This document shows, in pieces, positions 49,835 to 57,433 of a DNA stretch of 59,425 nt. A model generated the notes under the pieces. It was not told the origin of the DNA. It did no database searches and saw only the letters and a list, made by a program, of their open reading frames with translations. A program made the translations under genes and the position numbers. Source of the DNA: Polyangiaceae bacterium (lineage in GTDB: Bacteria > Myxococcota_A > Polyangia > Polyangiales > Polyangiaceae); the NCBI GenBank assembly GCA_029266615.1, contig JAQSWN010000007.1, positions 1 through 59,425 on the forward strand, read 5' to 3'. Within the stretch, counting starts at the first letter, position 1, and each line of letters starts with the position of its first letter.

Positions 49835-50074
49835 ATGGCCCGCGTCACCGTAGAAGATTGCTTGGAGAAGGAAGAGAACCGTTTCGCCCTCGTGGTGCTC
49901 GCTTCCTCTCGCGCGCGCTCATTGATGAAGGGAAACCCCTCCTTGGTGAACGCGAAGAACAAGCCGCTCGTCATCAGCCTGCGCGAAATCGCCGCCGGCA
50001 AAGTGCGCTTCAACCGCCCGACGAACGACGCGGTGCTCGAGTACATCACCGAGCTCGGCCGCGCGAACTACTGA
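49835..50074 (+). CDS. rpoZ: RNA polymerase omega subunit
   Basis: A protein of 79 residues. The sequence [34 protein letters not shown] and [18 protein letters not shown] is characteristic of the omega subunit, which binds the beta' subunit C-terminus, helps assembly and is part of the (p)ppGpp site in many bacteria. An upstream GGAGA supports the ATG at 49835; the longer frame to 49775 is not needed. It is followed after 24 bases by a methyltransferase gene; the usual gmk/spoT neighbours are not seen. Confidence 0.95.
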   Translation: MARVTVEDCLEKEENRFALVVLASSRARSLMKGNPSLVNAKNKPLVISLREIAAGKVRFNRPTNDAVLEYITELGRANY

Positions 50075-50098
50075 TTTTCCGCGCGAGCGTCTCGTCGC

Positions 50099-50896
50099 GT
50101 GAAAATCAAGTCGCTCGGGCGTGTCGGCGACGCGGGTGCCACCGAGCACTACGCGGATCCTCTGTACTACGCGAAGACGTACAAGGACCGAACGCACGAC
50201 GTCGACTACTACGCGAAGCTCGCCCGGCGATCGAAGGGGCCGGTGCTGGAGTACGGCATCGGCAACGGCCGCGTGGCGCTCGCGATCGCCAAGGCCGGCG
50301 TGCGCGTCACGGGCGTGGATTTGTCGCAGCCGATGCTGGACAACCTTGCCGCCCAGCTAAAAACCCTTCCGAAGCAGCTGCAGGCGCGTATCGAGTTCCA
50401 CCAGGGGGACATGCGAGAGGTCGCGCTCGGGCAGCGCTTCCCGCTGGTGATCGCGCCGTTCAACTGCGTGCTCCACCTGTACACGCGCCCCGATATGGAG
50501 GCGTTTTTGGCGCGCGTGCGAGAGCACTTGGCGCCGGGCGGGCGCTTCGTCTTCGACTTCTCGGTGCCACACGGGGAGGACCTGTCGCGCGACCCCGAGA
50601 AGGCCTTCGGCGCCCCGCGGATTCGGCATCCCACGACCGGCGAGCTCACGCGCTATGCGGAGCGCTTCGAGTACGACCGGCTGCGCCAGCTGCTCCTCGT
50701 CAAAATGGAGTTTTCGCCCGAGGGCAAGAGCAAGCCGTGGACGGTGCCGCTCACCCACCGTCAGTATTTCCCGCGGGAAATGGAGGCGCTGCTCCACTAC
50801 AACGGCTTCGAGGAGATCTTCTTCACCGCGGATTTTACGGACGAGCCCGCCGATCAACACGTCGATTCACTCGTAGTGAACTGCACGGCTGGGTAG
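50099..50896 (+). CDS. Class I SAM-dependent methyltransferase
   Basis: A protein of 265 residues starting with GTG. The Rossmann-type SAM-binding motif I is VLEYGIGNGRVALAIAKAGV, followed by VTGVDLSQPMLDNL (motif II acidic residue), then EFHQGDMREVALGQRFPLVI and VIAPFNCVLHL. Later parts (LAPGGRFVFDFSVPHGEDLS, YFPREMEALLHYNGFEEIFF) match the UbiE/YcgJ-like small-molecule methyltransferases. The substrate is unknown. It is probably cotranscribed with rpoZ. Confidence 0.87.
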   Translation: MKIKSLGRVGDAGATEHYADPLYYAKTYKDRTHDVDYYAKLARRSKGPVLEYGIGNGRVALAIAKAGVRVTGVDLSQPMLDNLAAQLKTLPKQLQARIEFHQGDMREVALGQRFPLVIAPFNCVLHLYTRPDMEAFLARVREHLAPGGRFVFDFSVPHGEDLSRDPEKAFGAPRIRHPTTGELTRYAERFEYDRLRQLLLVKMEFSPEGKSKPWTVPLTHRQYFPREMEALLHYNGFEEIFFTADFTDEPADQHVDSLVVNCTAG

Positions 50897-50975
50897 AGCT
50901 CGGCGGCCGTTTGGCAATTTCGTTCGTTCGGGCCCTTGCGAGCGTGCGCCCCGACGCTTAGCTTCGACGGTCGGT

Positions 50976-51932
50976 ATGGCCACGGATCTATACAAGGAGC
51001 TCGGCGTCGCCAAGAGCGCCAGCGCCGACGAGATCAAAAAGGTCTACAAGAAGCTGGCTGCGCAGCTTCACCCGGATCGCAACCCCGGCGACCAAAAGAC
51101 GGAGGCGCGGTTCAAGTCCGTCAACCGCGCCTACCAGGTGCTGAGTGATCCGGAGAAGCGCCGGCTCTACGACGAATTCGGAGAAGAGTCGCTGCGAGAG
51201 GGCTTCAACGCCGCGGCGACGCGCGCCTACCGCAACGCCGCTCACGCCACGGGAGCGCGGCGAGCGCGCGGCGGCAGCGGCGGCATCAACTTCGAGGACC
51301 TGTCCGGCGGCGGCATGCCCCCCGGGGGCTTCGGAGATATATTCGGAGATCTGTTCGGCGGCGGCGGGCGGGGCCCGCGGCGCGGCGGCGCGGCGGTCAA
51401 GGGCGCGGACGTCGCAAGCGAAGTAGAGATCGAGTTCGTATCCGCGATCCGCGGCGCAGAGCTTCGGCTCCGGGTGCAAGACGGGGGAGAAGAAGTCACG
51501 GTGCGCGTGCCCCCCGGCGCGGGCGAGGGCGACAAGGTCCGGGTCCCCGGCCACGGCGCCCCGTCCATGAACGGCGGCGCCCCGGGCGACCTCGTCATCA
51601 CGATCCACGTCAGTCCCCACCCCTTTTTCGAGCGGGACGGGGTGGATCTGTACCTGAACCTGCCCATCACGGTCGGGGAGGCGCACCGTGGCGGCAAGGT
51701 CCGGGTGCCCACTCCGGACGGGCCCGTCACCCTCAGCGTGCCCAAGCACGCGCAGAGCGGGCAGGAGATGCGCCTGAAGGGGAAGGGCGTGAAGCGCGCC
51801 AGCAAGCAGGGCGACCTCTACGTGCGCTTCTTGGTCAAGCTGCCCGCCCAGGACTCGGAAGCCATCGACCAAGCCATCGCGACTCTGGAAAGCGCCATGG
51901 CCGGGGACGTGCGCGCAGCGCTGCACTTCTGA
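50976..51932 (+). CDS. DnaJ-family co-chaperone (CbpA/type II)
   Basis: A protein of 318 residues. The J domain (1-70) has MATDLYKELGVAKSASADEI and the HPD tripeptide at 32-34 (QLHPDRNPG), which stimulates DnaK. A Gly/Phe-rich linker follows (about 95-150, GGGMPPGGFGDIFGDLFGGG), then two C-terminal beta domains (VASEVEIEFVSAIRGAELRL, VRVPPGAGEGDKVRVPGHGA, PVTLSVPKHAQSGQEMRLKG). There is no CxxCxGxG zinc finger, so it is a type II (CbpA-like) J protein. Its gene is monocistronic or loosely linked to the methyltransferase. Confidence 0.93.
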   Translation: MATDLYKELGVAKSASADEIKKVYKKLAAQLHPDRNPGDQKTEARFKSVNRAYQVLSDPEKRRLYDEFGEESLREGFNAAATRAYRNAAHATGARRARGGSGGINFEDLSGGGMPPGGFGDIFGDLFGGGGRGPRRGGAAVKGADVASEVEIEFVSAIRGAELRLRVQDGGEEVTVRVPPGAGEGDKVRVPGHGAPSMNGGAPGDLVITIHVSPHPFFERDGVDLYLNLPITVGEAHRGGKVRVPTPDGPVTLSVPKHAQSGQEMRLKGKGVKRASKQGDLYVRFLVKLPAQDSEAIDQAIATLESAMAGDVRAALHF

Positions 51933-52012
51933 GCTCGTAGCGCTTCGTCTTTCCTTGTCGAAGATTGTCGGGGGTGGCGGCGCCGCCCGCCCGGTGGTGT
52001 CAGGCTCCGTTC

Positions 52013-53122
52013 ATGCACCGGGTGTCGTCGCGCTGGGTGGTGCTCGTCGTCGCCCTGGTTTCGGCGTGTTTGGTCGGCTGGGCGCCGGCATCACGGCATG
52101 TGCGCGCGGCAGAGTTTCTACAGCGTTTGGCGCAGAAAGACTCCCCGCCCTCCGCGCAGTTGCAGACCGAAGACGTGACAATCGCCGGCAGAAACGGTCC
52201 GATCCGTGCTCGGCTGTACTTCCGCGCCGGGGCTCCGCGCGCTCCAGGCATCGTGGTCGCGCACGGCGTGCATTACCGCGGCATCGAAGAAGGGCGCCTC
52301 GTGCCGTTCGCGCGCGCCCTCGCCGAAAGCGGGCTGACCGTCCTCACCCCGGAGTTGCGCGACATCGCGGATTACCGCATCACGGCGAGCGGGGTGGACG
52401 TCATCCAGGACTCGGTGCGCTACCTGGCGTCGCGATATGACCGCGTCGTGGGCGACAAGGTGAGCCTGCTCGGCTTCAGCTTCGCGGGCGGCCTTTCGCT
52501 GGTCGCCGCGCAAGATGCGCGCACGGCGAGGCTCCTCAAATCCGTAACGAGTGTCGGCGGCCACTACGATTTGCGGCGAGTCCTGCGATTCCTGGTGCAC
52601 GACGAGATTGAGACGCCGCGCGGTGTCGTCCACCAAAAGGCGCACGACTACGGCCTCGTGGTGCTCGTCTACGGCAACCTGGAGCAGTTCGTTCCCGCCG
52701 TGGATATGGCCGTCATGCGCGAAGGCTTCAAGCAGTGGTTGCACGAAGACCTGAAGGCGGCGCGCGCGGCCGCCCAGGGACGCACCACGGCCGAAGCGGA
52801 CCACCTCTGGCAACTGCTAGAGAAACAACGCTTACAAGAGCTCGCGCCCGAGCTGGACCGGCTGCTGGACAACCAACGCGCAGAGCTTTCGCGTTTGTCG
52901 GCGCGCGGGCACCTGGGCTCGCTCTCCGTGCCCGTTTACCTACTTCACGGCTCGCACGACTCCGTGATCCCCGCCTCGGAGACCGACGCGGCAAACCTGG
53001 AGCTGGCCGGCGCCGACCACCAAGCGCTCATTTCGCCGCTGCTCGAGCACGTGGAGGTAAGCAAGACCGCGGGCTTGGGCGACAAGCTCGCGTTGCTGTC
53101 CTTCATGGCCAAGCTGCTTTGA
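52013..53122 (+). CDS. Secreted or membrane-anchored alpha/beta hydrolase
   Basis: A protein of 369 residues with an N-terminal signal or anchor helix (WVVLVVALVSACLVGWAPAS). The alpha/beta-hydrolase core shows PGIVVAHGVHYRGIEEGRLV (oxyanion-type HG), the nucleophile elbow LLGFSFAGGLSL with S156, and YLLHGSHDSVIPASETDAAN containing the acid residue. The final catalytic histidine is likely in LLEHVEVSK. There is a long helical insertion at about 215-290 (lid domain). It probably acts on esters or lipids in the periplasm; the substrate cannot be read. The next gene starts 24 bases downstream. Confidence 0.82.
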   Translation: MHRVSSRWVVLVVALVSACLVGWAPASRHVRAAEFLQRLAQKDSPPSAQLQTEDVTIAGRNGPIRARLYFRAGAPRAPGIVVAHGVHYRGIEEGRLVPFARALAESGLTVLTPELRDIADYRITASGVDVIQDSVRYLASRYDRVVGDKVSLLGFSFAGGLSLVAAQDARTARLLKSVTSVGGHYDLRRVLRFLVHDEIETPRGVVHQKAHDYGLVVLVYGNLEQFVPAVDMAVMREGFKQWLHEDLKAARAAAQGRTTAEADHLWQLLEKQRLQELAPELDRLLDNQRAELSRLSARGHLGSLSVPVYLLHGSHDSVIPASETDAANLELAGADHQALISPLLEHVEVSKTAGLGDKLALLSFMAKLL

Positions 53123-53146
53123 GCGAAGTTGCGCTAATATGAGCGA

Positions 53147-54985
53147 ATGCGGTGGGTGCTTGGTCGCGGTGGCTCGACTGTTTTGCTCGGCTGCGCGCTG
53201 CTAGGTGCCGCCTGCGATGCCGCGGACGCCACCACGCCTCCCTCCTTCGGAGCGGGCGGGTTCGCCACTGCGGGCGCAAGCTCCGGCGGAGCCGTCACGA
53301 CCGGGGGAGTTGGCGTCGGCGCTCAGCCGGTCGTGTGCAGCGCGGAGCCGTTGCCATTCCCACCAGTTCGCTACTCCGTCGCAGACATCGACGGCAGCCT
53401 GGATCTCGTCTTCGGCGAAGGCACGCCTCGCTTGGCGGACCTTGGCGAACACGACCGCGCTGGGTACGACCGCCATCTCTCGCCGCAGTTCATCACCGCC
53501 TTGCTCAGCGTCGCGCGCGAGCGCGTGAAGGAGGCGGCGCTCACCGTTTGCAGCTTCGAGGAGGACGCCCTCTGCATGGAGCTTTGGCTACGAACGTACG
53601 CGGACCAGCTGTACCGCAGGCCGCTCACGCAGGCCCAAGTGGACGCATTCACGGTGCCGTTCCTGGGCGTGGAGAGCGATGAAGCGCGTCAGGAAGTCGC
53701 GGTGGATGTGCTGGCCGCGATGGTGCTCTCACCGTATTTCTTGCTGCGCCTGGAGGCCAGCGCCCCGGGCGGCCGCATCTCCACCCACGACGTCGCGTCG
53801 CGGCTCGCGCACCTCGCCACGCGCCGTGTTCCCGACGCCGAGCTTCGCGCGCGCGCCCAATCCGAAGAGCTCTACGACCCACTCGTGCGGCTCGCGGAGC
53901 TGCATCGCCTGTGGCAGACGCCAGCCGGTCAGGCCGCGCGCGAGCTGCAAATGCTGGAGTGGCTGGGTATCGACCGGTTGCCAGCGCAGGTCGACGACGA
54001 ATGGCAGGCCCAGGCACGCCGCTTCATCACTCAGGTCTACGAAGAGGAAAGCGGCTCGTTCTCGGCATTTTTCACGAGCTCGCGACTACCCCTCAACGAC
54101 CGGCTTGCCGAACGCTACGGCTTGTCGCTGCCCGGCACGGAGCAGCTCGAGCCGGTCGAGCTCGACCCGCAACTGTTCGCCGGCTTGCTTTCGACCGGCG
54201 CGTTTCTTACCCGGTACCCGGGGCCCAGCCAGCGCGGCACGGCAATCATGTCGACTCTGTTCTGCGTAGACGTACCGGTCCCGCCGGGGAGCCACGTGAA
54301 TGAACCGCTGCCGGTCGCGGAAACCCCACGCCTCCGCATCCAGGCCGCGACCGCGGGCAGCGCCGGCTGCGTTCCGTGTCACGACGCGATCGATCCGCCC
54401 GGCTTTGCCTTGGAGGCGTTCGACGCGCAGGGTCGGCTCAGCGGCTTCCCGACTCACGGCGCTCTGCGCACGTCGCTCACGGGCCCCTCGGGGGCGGTAT
54501 CCGGTCCCGTAGCTCTCGGGCGAGTGGCGACCAGCAGCCTGGTGTCTCACGACTGTTTATCGCAACGCAGCCTGGAATTCGTGTCGCAGCGCGAGATTTC
54601 CTTCGACTTCGCGGCCCGCCTCCTCGCGCCGCCGGACGAAGCCCCCGAGCTTCAATGGCAGCGCTGTTTGACGAACACCTTGGGTGGGCAAGAGCCGAGC
54701 CTGACCGTGCTCATGGAGACGCTCGCCGCGAGCGACCTCATGCTCGCGCGTGACGACGAGCCGCGGCGCGTCGTCGCGCTCGACACCAGCCAGGACCCGA
54801 TCGAGCACGCCTACCAGGAGGCGCTACAGCTACGCGACGCTTACGCGCAGGACGGCGTCATGCTCATCCCGCAGTACCTATCCGCGCTTCGGCAGCTTCA
54901 GGACACCGCCGCTCCGATCGGCGGCGCCGGGTCCGGTGGCGACTCCGGCGACGCCGGCTCTGGAGGCGCGGGAGGCGCCCCTTGA
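53147..54985 (+). CDS. DUF1592/DUF1588-domain lipoprotein with CxxCH motif
   Basis: A protein of 612 residues. The lipoprotein signal LLGCALLGAACDAAD gives C23, followed by a Gly/Ala/Thr linker. The middle region (about 125-400) matches the DUF1592/DUF1588 order: YADQLYRRPLTQAQVDAFTV, DVLAAMVLSPYFLLRLEASA, EESGSFSAFFTSSRLPLNDR, LLSTGAFLTRYPGPSQRGTA. The motif GCVPCHDAIDPPGFALEAFD contains a haem-c-like CxxCH. The tail is Gly/Ser/Ala-rich. Such proteins, found together with DUF1552 proteins in Planctomycetes and Polyangia, are exported; a redox or polymer-degradation role has been suggested but not shown. No DUF1552 gene follows here. Confidence 0.87.
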   Translation: MRWVLGRGGSTVLLGCALLGAACDAADATTPPSFGAGGFATAGASSGGAVTTGGVGVGAQPVVCSAEPLPFPPVRYSVADIDGSLDLVFGEGTPRLADLGEHDRAGYDRHLSPQFITALLSVARERVKEAALTVCSFEEDALCMELWLRTYADQLYRRPLTQAQVDAFTVPFLGVESDEARQEVAVDVLAAMVLSPYFLLRLEASAPGGRISTHDVASRLAHLATRRVPDAELRARAQSEELYDPLVRLAELHRLWQTPAGQAARELQMLEWLGIDRLPAQVDDEWQAQARRFITQVYEEESGSFSAFFTSSRLPLNDRLAERYGLSLPGTEQLEPVELDPQLFAGLLSTGAFLTRYPGPSQRGTAIMSTLFCVDVPVPPGSHVNEPLPVAETPRLRIQAATAGSAGCVPCHDAIDPPGFALEAFDAQGRLSGFPTHGALRTSLTGPSGAVSGPVALGRVATSSLVSHDCLSQRSLEFVSQREISFDFAARLLAPPDEAPELQWQRCLTNTLGGQEPSLTVLMETLAASDLMLARDDEPRRVVALDTSQDPIEHAYQEALQLRDAYAQDGVMLIPQYLSALRQLQDTAAPIGGAGSGGDSGDAGSGGAGGAP

Positions 54986-54989
54986 GAGC

Positions 54990-56153
54990 TCATTCGGCGC
55001 TCGGGTGGACGCTCGTGGAGCTACGGCGCGGGGTTGACTCCACCGGCGCAGAAATAGCTGGTTTTAGGCTTCCATTCGCGTCGTCGTAGCGCTCCAGCTC
55101 GGCCGCCACGCGCCTCACGGAAGCCTGCTTTTCGTGGAACGGCTGAAAGCTCGACTTCACGCCTGCCAAAATCATGCTCTTGATGTCCACGAACGGAACG
55201 CCGAGCTTCGTGTGCACCAAGAAGAGCTCTTTAGAGACGGACGTATCCGTGATCAAGCGATTGTCGGTGTTGACGGTGACCCGCACGCCGAGGTCGAAGT
55301 ACAACTTGAGCGGGTGCGTCGCCAGGTCCTTCACCGCGCCCGTCTGCACGTTGCTGGACGGACAGCACTCGAGCGGAATGCGATGATCGATGACGTAGTG
55401 GAGCAGGTCTCCGTCTTCACGCAGGCGGCAACCGTGGCCGATGCGGTGCGCGCCGCAGACGTGAATGGCCTGGGCGATGGATTCGGGACCGTACGCTTCG
55501 CCCGCGTGGATCGTGCAATTGACGTTGTTGTCGCGCACCAGCTGGAACGCGGCGCGGTGATGTTTCGCCGGAAAATCAGCCTCGGCGCCGGCTAGGTCGA
55601 ACCCTACAACGCCGCGGCCCTTGTACGCGACCGCGAGCTCCGCCATTTGGTAGGAGGACTCCGCGGAAATGTTGCGGATGCCGCAAACGATGACGTTCGC
55701 TTTGATGCCGTACGTCTCCCGCGCGCGCCGCAAGCCAGCAAGGACCGCCTCGACCACCTTGGTGAGCTTCAGCCCCAGCCGCGTGTGCAGCATCGGTGCG
55801 TAGCGCACTTCCATGTACCGCACGTTCTCGCGGTGTGCGTCCTCCGCCAGCTCGAAGGCGATACGCTCCAGCGACTCTTCGGTTTGCATCACCCGAAGCG
55901 TGATGTCGAAGCCGCGAAGGTACTCCACCAGGGAGCCGAAGTTACGACCGCTGCCGATGGCTGCGTCCAGCCCCGGCACGTCGATCGCCGGGAGCTCCAC
56001 CCCTTGCTCGCGTCCTAGTTCGAGGATGGTTTCCAGCCGCAGCGAACCATCCAGATGCACGTGGAGATCGGTCTTCGGAAGCGCGCGAAAGACCTCGAAA
56101 GGCACTTGGCCGGGGCCCGGCACGAGCCCCTCGTCGTTCGATAGCTTAGCCAT
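54990..56153 (-). CDS. add: Adenosine deaminase
   Basis: A protein of 387 residues. The metal site starts with KTDLHVHLDGSLRLETILEL (H31, H33). The later zinc and catalytic residues are in NCTIHAGEAYGPESIAQAIH, HRIGHGCRLREDG, and VRVTVNTDNRLITDTSVSKE. The sequence NTDN, where animal enzymes have NTDD, is common in bacterial members. It deaminates adenosine to inosine in purine salvage. The ATG 56153 is used rather than the GTG at 56168. It is convergent with the DUF1592 gene, with 4 bases between the stops. The C-terminal tail (about 365-387) is Ser/Pro-rich and not part of the fold. Confidence 0.95.
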   Translation of the reverse strand: MAKLSNDEGLVPGPGQVPFEVFRALPKTDLHVHLDGSLRLETILELGREQGVELPAIDVPGLDAAIGSGRNFGSLVEYLRGFDITLRVMQTEESLERIAFELAEDAHRENVRYMEVRYAPMLHTRLGLKLTKVVEAVLAGLRRARETYGIKANVIVCGIRNISAESSYQMAELAVAYKGRGVVGFDLAGAEADFPAKHHRAAFQLVRDNNVNCTIHAGEAYGPESIAQAIHVCGAHRIGHGCRLREDGDLLHYVIDHRIPLECCPSSNVQTGAVKDLATHPLKLYFDLGVRVTVNTDNRLITDTSVSKELFLVHTKLGVPFVDIKSMILAGVKSSFQPFHEKQASVRRVAAELERYDDANGSLKPAISAPVESTPRRSSTSVHPSAE

Positions 56154-56200
56154 GTAGGAGTGTAACACGAGCTATCCAAGCTGCCCGCGCCGTCATGCAC

Positions 56201-57307
56201 TTACGTAGGCGAGCGGCGGAGCCCGAAGCGCAAAACCGCGAGCGTGAGCAGCGCGACCAAAGTCATGTACACGTAGCCGGATACTCCGACGTTGCCCTGA
56301 CCCCGCTCCGCACGCTTGAGCGCGTCGGCCACCGCTTCCGCGCTCTGGACACCTAGCAAACGTTTGCCGCCGATGTAGGTGGTGGGCAGTCCTTCGAGCT
56401 CCGGCGGAACGAGCAGCGCTGACTCGCGCTCCACTCGCGCGCTCGTCGCGGGGTCCGCCACGCAAGCGTCGAAGCGCGACGCATCCAAACCGAGCCCACT
56501 CGCGAGCTTCGCGATGCCGGGCCGAGAGAGGTCCTCGGTTTGGAAGAGCGCGTCCGCCATCGGCTCAGCGCGGCCTTGAGCTTCGGCGCACACCGCCGCG
56601 CGCGCGGCGTCCTCCGCGAACACGTGTGAGGCGAGCGGCTTGTTCAACCGCACGAAGTGCACGCGGTCCCCGTACGGCGCGAGCTCCCCCTTCAAAATCC
56701 CGGCAAAACGCCGGCAGGCGGGGCATTGAAAGTCGGCAAACTCGACCACGTTGATCTTGCCCGGGCGGTAGTAGGCCAGTACCCCCGCCGGAACCGGGGG
56801 CGCGAGCTTCACCCTCGGCCACAGCAGGGGCGCGCCGAGCGCCAGCGCGCCGAACGCCCACCACGCCCAGGGGCGCAGGCGGCTCCGTGCGTCTTCTTCC
56901 CACGTGCTCGGCCCGAGGCCCAGCGCCGCACCGGCGGAGAGCACCGCGGATACGTCGGCCGTCACGCACAGCCAGCAAAACTGCTGAAGCTCGAGCGCCT
57001 GCACGTAGAGCAGGTAAAGCGCGACCGCCGCGCCAATCGCGGCGAGCCCTTGGGTGAGCCGCCGCGACAGCAGTGACGCAATGTAGAGCGCCGCGAACCC
57101 TGCGACGCCAAAGGCGGGCAAGGGCACGAATGTGCCGCTCCCAAGCGACACGTGGCTGAGCGCGCTGCGACGCACGGCGCCGCACCCGGACGCGGCCCCG
57201 CAGAAGCTTGGCGAGTCCGCCATGTAGTCGCTCAGGAGCGCGGCTGAGGCGCCCAGCGCGAGGAGAGCCAGAGCGCGCAGGACCACGAGCCAGGGCAACT
57301 TCGGCAC
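56201..57307 (-). CDS. VKOR-DsbA fusion (disulfide-bond formation)
   Basis: A protein of 368 residues. The VKOR domain has five helices, loop cysteines C36 and C42 (FCGAASGCGAV) and the active-site CWLC at 111-114 (QQFCWLCVTADVS). After a further helix (about 150-163) comes a periplasmic thioredoxin-like domain (about 175-335) with VEFADFQCPACRRFAGIL (CPAC at 195-198) and a cis-Pro segment LEGLPTTYIGGKRL. A final helix (VYMTLVALLTLAVLRFGL) anchors the C terminus. Bacterial VKOR-Trx fusions oxidise secreted proteins and pass electrons to quinone, replacing DsbB/DsbA. The GTG at 57307 is the start; longer frames are spurious. It is divergent from the RNase R gene. Confidence 0.92.
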   Translation of the reverse strand: MPKLPWLVVLRALALLALGASAALLSDYMADSPSFCGAASGCGAVRRSALSHVSLGSGTFVPLPAFGVAGFAALYIASLLSRRLTQGLAAIGAAVALYLLYVQALELQQFCWLCVTADVSAVLSAGAALGLGPSTWEEDARSRLRPWAWWAFGALALGAPLLWPRVKLAPPVPAGVLAYYRPGKINVVEFADFQCPACRRFAGILKGELAPYGDRVHFVRLNKPLASHVFAEDAARAAVCAEAQGRAEPMADALFQTEDLSRPGIAKLASGLGLDASRFDACVADPATSARVERESALLVPPELEGLPTTYIGGKRLLGVQSAEAVADALKRAERGQGNVGVSGYVYMTLVALLTLAVLRFGLRRSPT

Positions 57308-57433
57308 GCTCGCTCTATACCCAATGTGGCGCTCACCGGGCAGCACGTACGGAATGACCCGCCAAAAGCCTGAGAATTCCCGACCCTGCCGGATTGTGGC
57401 CGTTTCATCGCGACTGCTGGCACCGCTCAAGCT

